Below, piece after piece: positions 1 to 8,094 of a stretch of DNA of 64,000 bases. The stretch is from the NCBI GenBank assembly GCA_036307825.1, contig JAXJWW010000073.1, forward strand, positions 52,859 to 116,858. The letters run 5' to 3'. The position numbers were made by a program, and so were the translations under genes. This stretch comes from RGIG9060 sp036307825. Lineage in GTDB: Bacteria > Spirochaetota > Spirochaetia > Treponematales > Treponemataceae. Each line of letters starts with the position of its first letter. Within the stretch, counting starts at the first letter, position 1. The notes below the pieces were generated by a model. It made no database searches. It was given only the letters and a program-made list of their open reading frames with translations, and was not told the DNA's origin.

Positions 1-135
1 ATGCAAATCAAGAATAAATGGAATTAGTTCTTCCACTTTCCAAATTACATTGCCTTCTTTGAAGGAGTGATTATAACAAAAGTCACATTGCTTGGAACAA
101 AAATTACTTAAATCTATTGATATTCGGTCAATCAT
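1..135 (-). CDS. Radical SAM protein, N-terminal part (runs off the left edge)
   Basis: The first 45 residues are visible, starting at an ATG at 135. They contain a CSKQCDFC segment, the CxxxCxxC motif that binds the 4Fe-4S cluster of radical S-adenosylmethionine enzymes. The motif sits about 13 residues from the start, which is typical of short radical SAM proteins such as activating or maturation enzymes. The substrate cannot be told from this fragment. The start lies 2 bases after the stop of the broken gene upstream, so the two were probably co-transcribed. Confidence 0.75.
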   Translation of the reverse strand, partial: MIDRISIDLSNFCSKQCDFCYNHSFKEGNVIWKVEELIPFILDLH

Positions 136-137
136 AT

Positions 138-998
138 TTATTCTTCCGCATCTAGTACAATTGGAATTTTTCCATCTTGCTGTTCATTTTGATAATCAAG
201 AATGTAACAAAATCCACCACCAGTTTTAGGAAATTTTGTATAAACTCTATCTTCAAACTTTATAGAATCTCTTCCCATATGCCAATGACAAATAACATAT
301 TGCGCAATTTGAAAACCTGTACATTCAGAAAATTTCAAAGGAACACGAAGCAATTTATGTCGTTGATTTTCTGGAATTTGTTCCTCTTTAAATGGGAATT
401 TTGGAACATTTGTTCTTTTTGCTAGTTCAGAATAAGACCAGTACGGTTGTTTATAACAATAAAATGGTTATGTCCAGTTTTTGTCTTCTCCAGAAAAATC
501 TTCGTCAGTTACAGAATCAATATAAATATGAACAACTCGTTTAACTGTTTTATAGAAAGTTTCTAATCGCCGTTTTTTATTTAAGTCTGATTCAGAATAA
601 CCGAATAATGACCATAAAAAATATATGCCGTGTTTATGTGATAAACAATATTCTGTGCTATCAGAAAAAACTTCAAGAAATTCGTTTTTATTTGCTTCAT
701 CAACTTGAACAAAAAGGTCATAAACATTTTCAACATCATACTCTGAAGGAGAAACAGCATTTGACATCAATTCTTCCACTTGTTCATCTGTTAATTCAAA
801 ATACTCGATGGAATTTTCATCTTTTGCACCTAAATCTTCTTCGGCAGTCATTAAATTTGAATTATTTTCAGAAGGAATATTCACAGGAACAGGTCCATTT
901 TCATCAAAATCAAATAACGCGATGTTACCTTCTTCATCAGCAACAAACCATTTTGTACTCATTGAGTGAGTAGCAGGAAATTCTTTTGTAGTTTTCAT
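138..998 (-). pseudogene. Hypothetical protein interrupted by an in-frame TAA
   Basis: Two open segments lie in the same frame: 998-468 (176 codons, acidic, with an early WFVADEEGNIALFDF stretch) and 467-138 (109 codons). Only a TAA at 468-470 separates them. The second segment has no convincing start or ribosome site of its own, so the simplest reading is one 286-residue protein broken by a nonsense mutation. The family is not recognised. The N-terminal part resembles immunity-like or SMI1-like accessory proteins only in composition. Translation of the first part appears coupled to a short upstream leader peptide. Confidence 0.55.
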
Positions 999-1051
999 TT
1001 TGCATTCTTTTTATAAAAACTCAGAATTGATTTTAAATTAGTTTTTACCAT
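995..1051 (-). CDS. Putative 18-residue leader peptide
   Basis: An AAAGGAGG sequence is followed almost at once by ATG at 1051, opening an 18-codon ORF (MVKTNLKSILSFYKKNAK). Its TGA overlaps the ATG of the next gene at 998 as ATGA. The overlap suggests translational coupling. The gap between Shine-Dalgarno and ATG is unusually short, so the peptide may be poorly made or may be chance. Confidence 0.35.
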   Translation of the reverse strand: MVKTNLKSILSFYKKNAK

Positions 1052-1064
1052 TCCTCCTTTATTT

Positions 1065-1107
1065 AGGATACCACTAGTTTACAAACCTGTCATTAAACTT
1101 GTGGTTG
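1065..1107 (-). promoter_or_regulatory. Palindrome-type promoter for the gene at 998
   Basis: On the minus strand an imperfect CAACCACAAGTTTAA palindrome runs directly into TGACA, then 17 bp, then TATCCT (1070-1065). The arrangement matches the other promoters of this class in the window. Confidence 0.6.
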
Positions 1108-1220
1108 AAAAATAACAAAAACGCCATACATTATAGTAAAGTCTTTTCTGTAACTTCAGTTAGAACAAAAAAATATCAATATGGGTATTCCACCTAAACA
1201 CTACTATTAAAAAAGAAGCA

Positions 1221-2438
1221 TTAATGCTTTAACTCAACTTGGGGAAAATTAAACCATTCAACTGCTTTTATAAAAGACTTTTTCTTTCTAGAAGGCATAT
1301 TATCAAAATTAACAATATTTTTCTCTGGAAAATATCCATAATCGTATGCAATTGACCTTTCTTCACACCCTATTATACCAATTTCGTCTTCACATTTTAC
1401 TTTTGAAAGTAATAATTTTGCTTCATATAAACTTGGATAAATTCCTTTTTTAATAAGCCCCAAGTAAAATCGAACTATTTCTTCAGTGCAATAGGATACA
1501 TTGCCAGAAAGGGTCAAAAACCATTTATCTTCTTTATATTCCAAATATAAATGTATTCTTGTTCTAGAACTTCCTGCAATTACTTCCCAAGAATGAGAAT
1601 TATCAGTTCTCCTAGTCCATTTATTTTCATCAGAACTTTTATACCAATCCAAAAAGTCTTCAACTGAATCACCTAGTTCAGTTTGGAACCTATGTAAACC
1701 TCCATCTCTGTTATCAGCAAATTTTTTATATAATTCAAAAGAAGTTATTGTATCCCAATCAATTTTAGATATATGAAATGAATCTATAACTCCTTTATTT
1801 TGTCTATATCCATAAGAACAAATATCAAAAAACTTATTTGCTGTCATTTGAGTAAGGAAAAAATCACTTTCAAGCATCCCGTATTTATCAAATGAACCTG
1901 CTTCAACATATTGAATAAAATCTAATATTTCTTTTTCTGTTAGTTTATAAGGTTCTTCTCCTTGCTTTTCTGGATATAATTCATAGAACTTTTTTCTTTT
2001 TATAGTTCCCATTCTAAAATCATAAGGTAAATTCTCTACAATATATTTGTTGTATTCTCCTTTTTCTAATAAAAAAATAACTTCCTCCACAGAAAATATT
2101 AGCCATTCCAACAATTCTGTATACTTAAGTTTTTCAAAAAAATTTGCTTCTGTTTTATTTGGATCAACCATAATACGACAAGAATTTCCAACACAAATAG
2201 TTCTGTAACTATTATATTCTACTGTCAAAAGAGAAAACCATTCTTTTTTACCACGGGAATTTTCCAAAGTAATCCATAATTCGTGGCGATTATCATGTCC
2301 ACAAGGTTGAATCTTATCAAGAAGTTTATAGAGAAAATCAATTAATTTTAAATCTTCATCATCAGTTACAAAATAATTATTAGTTCTCAACTGTGTTAAT
2401 GCGATAAGTTTTTTTATTGTCTTATAGTTACTAGTCAT
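1221..2438 (-). CDS. Hypothetical protein, 405 aa
   Basis: A full-length soluble protein rich in aromatic and charged residues, with no signal peptide or membrane segment. I recognise no family. The start at 2438 is favoured because the -10 box of the upstream promoter ends only 6 bp before the ATG, which would make the mRNA leaderless. It stands alone between the replication origin and the broken gene to its left. Confidence 0.7.
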   Translation of the reverse strand: MTSNYKTIKKLIALTQLRTNNYFVTDDEDLKLIDFLYKLLDKIQPCGHDNRHELWITLENSRGKKEWFSLLTVEYNSYRTICVGNSCRIMVDPNKTEANFFEKLKYTELLEWLIFSVEEVIFLLEKGEYNKYIVENLPYDFRMGTIKRKKFYELYPEKQGEEPYKLTEKEILDFIQYVEAGSFDKYGMLESDFFLTQMTANKFFDICSYGYRQNKGVIDSFHISKIDWDTITSFELYKKFADNRDGGLHRFQTELGDSVEDFLDWYKSSDENKWTRRTDNSHSWEVIAGSSRTRIHLYLEYKEDKWFLTLSGNVSYCTEEIVRFYLGLIKKGIYPSLYEAKLLLSKVKCEDEIGIIGCEERSIAYDYGYFPEKNIVNFDNMPSRKKKSFIKAVEWFNFPQVELKH

Positions 2439-2444
2439 ATATAC

Positions 2445-2490
2445 ATTCTAACAAACAAAACTTTTAATACCATTAAACTTGTAGTTTAAT
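2445..2490 (-). promoter_or_regulatory. Palindrome-type promoter, leaderless transcript
   Basis: A perfect ATTAAAC-TTGTA-GTTTAAT palindrome (2472-2490) is followed on the minus strand by a 17-bp spacer and TAGAAT (2450-2445). The predicted start of transcription falls on the ATG at 2438. Confidence 0.7.
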
Positions 2491-2546
2491 TCATATTTAT
2501 TCTGACAATATCTTTATCTCCCCTACCCTACCGATCTTTTTCAAAA

Positions 2547-3181
2547 AGTAACAATTCTCTTAAAAAACAACTTGCATAAAATCTCACCCCAAAAGGTAAC
2601 ACTTCTACTAAAATTACAATAATTTTTCTTTCTATAAAAAAAGAAGTAACAGTTCTCTTAAAGTCAGAGAAAAATTAAATAGCAGATAGAAATTTTTTTT
2701 GGAAGCAAGGTAACAATTCTCTTAAATATAGAAAGAAAGTATTCGTTGATAAAAAGGTAACAGTTCTCCTAAAAAAGAACTTTCGTTATTAGAAATGCAA
2801 TTTTTTTCAAGAATTATTTTTTATGAATCTTGATGAACAAAACTTTGTTGTAAAGAAAAGAAGTAACAGTTTTCTTAAATTAAAAGTAACAAATCTACTA
2901 AAGTTATTAACAAAATACTTGTGGAAATCTTGAGTTTTCCGTAACAGTTCTCTTAAAAATCAGAAAATTGTTATTTCTTTATATTGCAAGAAATTAACTT
3001 TTCTGTATAATAAATGTATAACAGTTCTCTTAAAAAAGAGTCACAATTTTCTTAAATCTTCTATATATACTAATAATAACAAATAATATATTTAAAAACT
3101 AATAATAGTCACCAAAAAATGTGGAAAACTACAAATAATTTAGTAAAACTGTTACCTTCATTATTTAAGAGAAATGTTACT
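2547..3181. other. Iteron replication origin (oriV)
   Basis: Ten direct copies of an 18-bp iteron, consensus GGTAACAGTTCTCTTAAA, start at 2547, 2595, 2645, 2709, 2756, 2862, 2885, 2940, 3017 and 3039. Two inverted copies follow at 3139-3156 and 3164-3181; the last overlaps the repA stop codon. A DnaA-box match (TTTTCCACA on the minus strand) lies at 3120-3128, beside a very AT-rich stretch at 3060-3110 that could melt. This is the usual layout of a Rep-dependent theta origin. The region from 2439 to 3180 holds no gene. Confidence 0.88.
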
Positions 3182-4173
3182 TAAATATCAGTCGTAATTA
3201 AAGCATATCTAGGATCTTCTTTTAAAACAGGAGTAGGACTTTTATATAAAGTAATTCCTGTTCCATCTTTAGAAAAATCTATTTTAACTTCTGGATAATG
3301 CTTTAATTTTATTTCTTTAAGAAGCTCAACAATTCTTGCATAATTTACATTTACAAGATTGCTATCTTTTCCTTCATCAACTGGAATAAATTGTTCAACA
3401 AGTTTATGACGAGGAATAAAAGTTGAATCAACTAACCCGTTATTTCTATAAACTAACCAAGCATACAAATCTTTTCCAATTGGACTATCAATATTTTTGT
3501 AAACTTCATAATTGATAGGAACAGCATGCTGAATACAAAAATCACAAAATTCTGGAGAAAGCAAAATTTTAAATCGCCCTACCCTTTTTGTTTCTGAACC
3601 ATCATCAATTTCTTGATATTGAATACCAGTTGTGAATCGAATATTTCCTGTTGATTTTGTTGTTACAATGACATCTTTTTTTGGATATTGTCCATCTTCG
3701 TACATATCTTGAAATAAAATTCCATTTTTCAATTCTTTGATTTCTTGGTCAAAGGTGAAAGCTGCACTGGAAAAACATTCAAGTTGTTCTTTTATGTCTT
3801 TTCCTCGTTGTTTTGGAAGTTGAAGTTCTTTTAACAAATCTGCCATTGAAGCATATTCAATCATCAAAGAATTATTTTTGTTTGGAGAAATAACTGCATG
3901 TGTTGTTAAAATTGAAAGTAACAATCTTCCATATCTTCCGTAAGGAACATTTTTAGGAGAAGACAATGTTAAAGTTACACCATTACTTCCTTTTCTTACG
4001 AAAGTTGTTTTGTGAATATTTTTAAAAGGTAACGAAGCGGTTGTAAAAAAACTTGGAAGATAACCAATTTGTCTTTTTGACGGTTTAGTTTCTTCCAGAG
4101 AATTAAACAATTCATTAGTTGAATTATCTACAACTTGAAGTTCTGTTTTTTCAGATATTTTTTTTCTTCCCAT
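3181..4173 (-). CDS. repA: Plasmid replication initiator, RepA (RPA) family
   Basis: A 330-residue initiator expected to bind the iterons immediately downstream and load the host replisome. The block VPYGRYGRLLLSILTTHAV at roughly residues 76-94 is the family signature of the plasmid RepA/RPA initiators, and it is followed by a DLLKELQLPKQRG-like segment of the same domain. The N-terminal 45 residues are polar and probably disordered. An extra iteron lies between this gene and its upstream neighbour (4185-4202), so autoregulation by RepA is likely. The gene is downstream of parA and the small partner on the same strand. Confidence 0.85.
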   Translation of the reverse strand: MGRKKISEKTELQVVDNSTNELFNSLEETKPSKRQIGYLPSFFTTASLPFKNIHKTTFVRKGSNGVTLTLSSPKNVPYGRYGRLLLSILTTHAVISPNKNNSLMIEYASMADLLKELQLPKQRGKDIKEQLECFSSAAFTFDQEIKELKNGILFQDMYEDGQYPKKDVIVTTKSTGNIRFTTGIQYQEIDDGSETKRVGRFKILLSPEFCDFCIQHAVPINYEVYKNIDSPIGKDLYAWLVYRNNGLVDSTFIPRHKLVEQFIPVDEGKDSNLVNVNYARIVELLKEIKLKHYPEVKIDFSKDGTGITLYKSPTPVLKEDPRYALITTDI

Positions 4174-4184
4174 GTTATTTTTTA

Positions 4185-4202
4185 GGTAACAGTTCTCTTA
4201 AA
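4185..4202 (+). repeat. Iteron in the repA leader
   Basis: A perfect consensus iteron copy lies 11 bp upstream of the repA start. This is the position expected for autorepression by RepA. Confidence 0.7.
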
Positions 4203-4208
4203 CTTTCC

Positions 4209-4574
4209 CTACTCCCCTACTTTTTCAATTCCGTTACGAGATACTTTTAATCGTCCGGCTTTAACTTCTTTCATGATGTAATTTACTGCGTTTTCTACAC
4301 CTTGAACTAAAGTAACTTCGTGTGCTGAAAAAAATGCTTTAAATTCAGCTTTTTTTCCTCTTGAAAAATGTAAGTTTGCAACATCGTTGTATTTGCTTTT
4401 TGGTTCAGTTTTTTGAACTTCTACAGACTGAACAACTGGTGTTGCTGGAGTTTCAATATTTGGTTCTGGAGTATTATCTACTGATATATTGTTTGCAATT
4501 TGTGTTAAAAAATCATCAGGTAAAGAAGATGATTTAATTGGTGTGTTAGTTTTTACTTTTGTTGCAATCGCCAT
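4209..4574 (-). CDS. Small partition partner (ParB-like) of ParA
   Basis: A 121-residue protein. The first ~75 residues are a low-complexity, proline and threonine-rich linker. The C-terminal ~45 (KAEFKAFFSAHEVTLVQGVE and after) look like a small DNA-binding fold of ribbon-helix-helix type. It sits between parA and repA, with an AAGGAGG ribosome site overlapping the parA stop. This is the place where plasmids carry the centromere-binding partner of ParA. The assignment rests on context and shape, not on a recognised ParB motif. Confidence 0.55.
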   Translation of the reverse strand: MAIATKVKTNTPIKSSSLPDDFLTQIANNISVDNTPEPNIETPATPVVQSVEVQKTEPKSKYNDVANLHFSRGKKAEFKAFFSAHEVTLVQGVENAVNYIMKEVKAGRLKVSRNGIEKVGE

Positions 4575-4585
4575 TTTCTTCCTCC

Positions 4586-5334
4586 TTATTTAATCAAGTC
4601 TGCAAGTTTTTTGAAGGCATCCAAAGTGTTTTGTTTTGCACCTTGTTGTTGAATTGTTTTTCTAAAAATTGTTGCAGATTTGAAATTTTGGTCCTGAGGA
4701 ATTTCAACGATATTGAAATCTGTATTTTTTAGAGCTTCGATAATTTCGTTTGCTAATTTGTAAGATTTGTTTACTTCGTTAAGAACGATAGTTTTGAAAA
4801 CAGGATTGATGCGTTTTCGTTTTTGACAATCTTTTAAGTTGTTTCTGAAAATTTGAAGTCCGTCTTGTGAATATCCGTCGGCTTTTACAACTACTACAAT
4901 TTCATCAACGGCAGCAAGAATATTTTCTTCAAAGGCTTCAAATGCTGGAGATGTGTCAAAAATACAATAATCGAATCCGAGATTTTCAATTACATTTACA
5001 AGGTCAACGAAGATAAATGGTTCGCGAGTTGCTTGCATTGAGCGATACAATTTCAAATCATTTGTGTCTCCATCTGAAATTGCAAGTGTGGGAATCAAAT
5101 ATAAGTTTGGAACTGTGGTCGGAATAATTGCTTTTTCAACTTCAACTTTTCCGAATAACACTTCTCCTAAATCGTACTCAAAACTTTCGATAAGATTACT
5201 TGTGCTGTTGCCTTGGCTATCAGCATCTATCAATAAAACTTTTTTCCTTCCATTGCAAGTTGTGCTGCAAGTGATACACTAACGGTGGTTTTTCCTACCC
5301 CACCTTTCTGAATCGCAATAACTATCTTTTTCAA
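4586..5334 (-). CDS. parA: ParA partition ATPase, requires a -1 frameshift
   Basis: The N-terminal frame opens at a TTG at 5334 behind GGGAGGA and encodes the deviant Walker A motif KGGVGKTT. It stops at a TGA after 34 codons. The rest, beginning VLLIDADSQGN and including Walker B (YCIFDTSPA) and the later ParA motifs, is in the -1 frame. The switch point is A-AAA-AAG (5245-5239), the same heptamer used by dnaX, and a -1 slip there gives a normal ParA of about 249 residues. The alternative is loss of one A from a run of seven, by mutation or sequencing error. ParA would segregate the replicon together with the partner at 4209. Confidence 0.8.
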
Positions 5335-5399
5335 AGTGTCCTCCCAAACCCATTGTTTTTACGATAGTAGAATTATAACATTTTTTATTAGAAATTGTC

Positions 5400-5551
5400 A
5401 ACTAAAAAATATTGCATATCTAATATATATTATAGAAAATAGTAGATATAGTAGAAAATATATATTAAAAAGTAGTATAGTAAATAGTGTAAGAAATAGT
5501 ATAAATCTACTATAAAATAATATAAATCTAATAAAAAATAGTAGATTTATA
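5400..5551. repeat. AT-rich repeat cluster upstream of parA, possible parS
   Basis: Many TAGTA and ATAGTAGA repeats fill 5430-5520. They are followed by direct copies of TATAAATCTA at 5500 and 5521 and an inverted copy (TAGATTTATA) at 5542-5551. Short repeats of this kind next to a par operon are typical centromere or operator sites. A 95-codon low-complexity ORF on the minus strand here is not believed. Confidence 0.5.
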
Positions 5552-5622
5552 AAGACCTCACCAGATTGCTCAGGATGCGTCCAAAATAAAAAATCGACAA
5601 ATATATCGACTGAAGTAAAAAT

Positions 5623-5643
5623 GGCTCTAAATAGGGCCTTTTT
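5623..5643. terminator. Probable bidirectional terminator
   Basis: GGCTCTAAATAGGGCC forms a short hairpin with TTTTT on the right and, read on the other strand, ATTTTT on the left. The rest of 5552-5760 holds nothing I can name. Confidence 0.5.
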
Positions 5644-5760
5644 GCGTATTTTTGAAGTTTTCATTTTTTTATAAAAAATAGTCAAATTCGTCTTAAAAAT
5701 GATTCATATTTTTTGATTTTTAGAAAATTTTTTTTCATCACTTTTTCAATTTACAAAAAT

Positions 5761-5805
5761 TTAAACCAAAGGTTTAATTAATTTAATAAAAGTTGACTCT
5801 ATAAT
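5761..5805 (+). promoter_or_regulatory. Palindrome-type promoter of the TIGR02452 gene
   Basis: TTAAACC-AAA-GGTTTAA (5761-5777) is followed about 22 bp later by a consensus TATAAT (5800-5805), matching the spacing of the other class members. Confidence 0.65.
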
Positions 5806-5914
5806 GAAATTATTAATTTTTGAAAAAAATTTATTCTATCGTATTTTGATAGTGTCGCTGAGATATAATTTTAATGTGATGAATTTCCTGCGAGGAATTT
5901 TAATTTTATTCAAT

Positions 5915-6785
5915 ATGAAGAATGTGATGCCTTTTTTTAAGAGAACTGTTACCCGAGAAGACAATATTCAGAATTTTAAAGATACTGAAAATCTTTGTAA
6001 AACAAATCTAAATCTGCAAAGGGCAATTTCAAAATCAAATGAAAATCAAAAATTGATTTTAGAAAATGAAGAAATTTTTTGCGAAAAAAAAAGTTTACGA
6101 AAATCCTGCAAAGATTTTGGTTACACCAAATCGAACTTTTAAAGTTGCGATGAATTATCCAGAAAAAAAAGTTGCAGTTTTAAATTTTGCTTCGGCCACA
6201 AATCCTGGTGGGGGAGTTGTATATGGTTCTTTTGCCCAAGAAGAATGTTTGTGTCGGAGTTCAACTTTGTATTTCAATTTGACAGAAGAAAAAATGCATA
6301 AAGGATTTTATTTGTCTCACATAAAACAACAAAATCCGTTACACAATGACGACATCATTTATACGCCAGAAGTTGTAATTTTCAAAACTGATACATCTTA
6401 TCCAAAGCTTATGAAAGAAGAAAATTGGCAAACTGTAAATGTGATTACTTGTGCCGCTCCAAATCTTCGGGAAAAACCAAGCAATATTCATAATTCTGGA
6501 GATGGAAATGTTTCTGTTTCAATTAGTGATAATGAATTGCAACTTTTACACGAAAAACGAGGCGCAAAGATTTTGGATGTGGCTCTTGCCGAAAAAAATC
6601 AAGTTGTAATTTTGGGCGCTTTTGGTTGTGGCGCATTTGGAAATAAACCTGAAATCGTGGCAAAAGCGTACAAAAATCTAATTGAAAAATACAAGGTTGC
6701 TTTTGAAACAATTGAGTTTGCAGTTTATTGTTCTCCTCGAGATGATTCGAATTATCGAATTTTCAAAAAAATTTTGGAAGGGTAG
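5915..6785 (+). CDS. TIGR02452 family (macro-like poly/mono-ADP-ribose hydrolase), frameshifted
   Basis: The C-terminal 230 residues carry the family signature: LNFASATNPGGG, then SFAQEECLCRSS, and near the end VILGAFGCGAFGN. These are the ADP-ribose binding loops of the PARG-like macro domains, which remove ADP-ribose from targets. The N-terminal part (TREDNIQNFKDTENL) is in another frame. The two join at a run of nine A in GCGAAAAAAAAAG around 6082; a run of eight would give a continuous protein. Start chosen at ATG 5915; 5927 is also possible. Transcriptional slippage, mutation or sequencing error could each explain the break. An iteron copy lies inside the N-terminal coding part. Confidence 0.7.
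5936..5953 (-). repeat. Orphan iteron within the TIGR02452 gene
   Basis: A perfect inverted copy of the origin iteron lies 2.8 kb from the main cluster, inside the N-terminal coding region. Confidence 0.65.
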
Positions 6786-6832
6786 GGGAGTGTAGTTTTG
6801 TAAATTCTGAGGCGTGAATTTGTTCTCATTTT

Positions 6833-6850
6833 TTTAAGAGAACTGTTACT
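6833..6850 (-). repeat. Orphan iteron upstream of the phosphoesterase promoter
   Basis: An inverted iteron copy lies 5 bp before the palindrome of the promoter at 6855. RepA bound here could affect that promoter or pair with the origin. Confidence 0.65.
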
Positions 6851-6854
6851 TCAA

Positions 6855-6901
6855 ATTTAAACAACAAGTTTAATGACGGATGTTCTTTTTGAATCTATAA
6901 T
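6855..6901 (+). promoter_or_regulatory. Palindrome-type promoter, leaderless transcript
   Basis: TTAAAC-AACAA-GTTTAA leads into TGACG, 17-18 bp and TATAAT (6896-6901). The gene's ATG is at 6908, about where transcription should start. Confidence 0.72.
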
Positions 6902-6907
6902 TTTTTT

Positions 6908-7684
6908 ATGATTTACATTACAGGCGATTTACACAACACATTTGATATGAATCATCTTTCTGTCAAAAAGATGAGAAATTATTGCTATTGGCAAAAGGCA
7001 AGTCACGAAGATATTACCAACGCCATAATTCTTGGGGATTTTGGGCTTCCTTGGTATGATTGCCCAGTTGATGAAGATGGCATTCATCCCACAGATAAGG
7101 GTGACAAATATTTGTTGCGATGGCTCAATGAAAAGCCCTTTAACATTTTGGCGGTTATGGGAAATCATGAAAACTATAATATGATAGAAAAACTTCCAGA
7201 AGTTGAAATGTTTGGCGGAAAAGTTTTGAAGGTGAGCAAAAATATTTTTTACCTAAAGCGCGGATATTTTTATAACATTGAAGGAAAGGATTTTTTAGTT
7301 TTAGGCGGGGCGGAAAGTCAGGACAAAGAATGGCGAAAATTAAATGTCAGTCTTTGGGAGCAAGAACTTTGGTCAGATGAAGAAGAAAATGCTTGTCTTT
7401 CTCGGATTTCAGAATATTGCGAAAAAAAGGGAAATCACGTGGATTATATCGTTTCGCACACAGGTTCTATCGACGGAATTGCCTGTATCGAATCAAGTTG
7501 CGATGATCCAAAATATCGAGCAATATATGAAGAAGATAAAACAGTTCGTTTTAACAATAAAGTCGATTCCCTTTTGACTTACGAAAAATGGTTTTTCGGA
7601 CACTGGCACACAAGTTGGGGCTACGAAAATCGAAAAACAAGTAAGTACATTCCACTTTACGGAGCTGGATTTGTAATTAAATAA
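6908..7684 (+). CDS. Calcineurin-like metallophosphoesterase
   Basis: A 258-residue cytoplasmic phosphoesterase. The metal-binding motifs appear in order: GDLHNTF near the N-terminus, ILGDFG about residue 45, VMGNHENY about residue 85, VSHTGS about residue 180 and FGHWHTSW about residue 230. These residues bind the two metal ions that hydrolyse phosphomonoesters or diesters; the substrate is unknown. The mRNA appears leaderless. A second unrelated member of this superfamily lies at 18516. Confidence 0.88.
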   Translation: MIYITGDLHNTFDMNHLSVKKMRNYCYWQKASHEDITNAIILGDFGLPWYDCPVDEDGIHPTDKGDKYLLRWLNEKPFNILAVMGNHENYNMIEKLPEVEMFGGKVLKVSKNIFYLKRGYFYNIEGKDFLVLGGAESQDKEWRKLNVSLWEQELWSDEEENACLSRISEYCEKKGNHVDYIVSHTGSIDGIACIESSCDDPKYRAIYEEDKTVRFNNKVDSLLTYEKWFFGHWHTSWGYENRKTSKYIPLYGAGFVIK

Positions 7685-7706
7685 AAACTATTGCCAGGAG
7701 GGTTTT

Positions 7707-8084
7707 ATGAAAGAATATATTTTATATATGTGTCCAGATTGTGATGTATTTTTATATGATGAAAACGGAAAATGTTATGGTGGGGAAGAAACAGTCACAA
7801 TAGAAAATCAAGAAATAAATGTTTATATTTCAGGGTTGGATTCCTGGCTTTCTGAATATATGTGGCAAGTTTGTGTTCCTTGCGAAAGTGGAAAACTTTC
7901 TAGGGAAGAACTAAACAAAACTTTTGATTGGAAAGCTTTTCATCAAACTGGAATTGAACTTGCAAAAGAAGTCAAAAAAAGACTTCCTCCATATGTAACA
8001 CTAATTTATAAATCACCTTTTGAAGATATTTCGGGATTAATAAAACCAGATTTCATTATTGATGAAAATAGCAAACTGGAGTAA
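7707..8084 (+). CDS. Hypothetical protein, 125 aa
   Basis: A short acidic protein with an N-terminal CPDCD pair and a strong CAGGAGGG ribosome site 6 bp before the ATG. It lies 22 bp after the phosphoesterase and 10 bp before the PHP gene, so the three form an operon. I recognise no family. Confidence 0.7.
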   Translation: MKEYILYMCPDCDVFLYDENGKCYGGEETVTIENQEINVYISGLDSWLSEYMWQVCVPCESGKLSREELNKTFDWKAFHQTGIELAKEVKKRLPPYVTLIYKSPFEDISGLIKPDFIIDENSKLE

Positions 8085-8094
8085 GCAATAGCTT

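Noticed and set aside
5398..5685. 95-codon ORF rich in Phe, Ile and Leu
   Set aside because: It arises from the AT-rich repeats upstream of parA, has no ribosome site and a low-complexity product.
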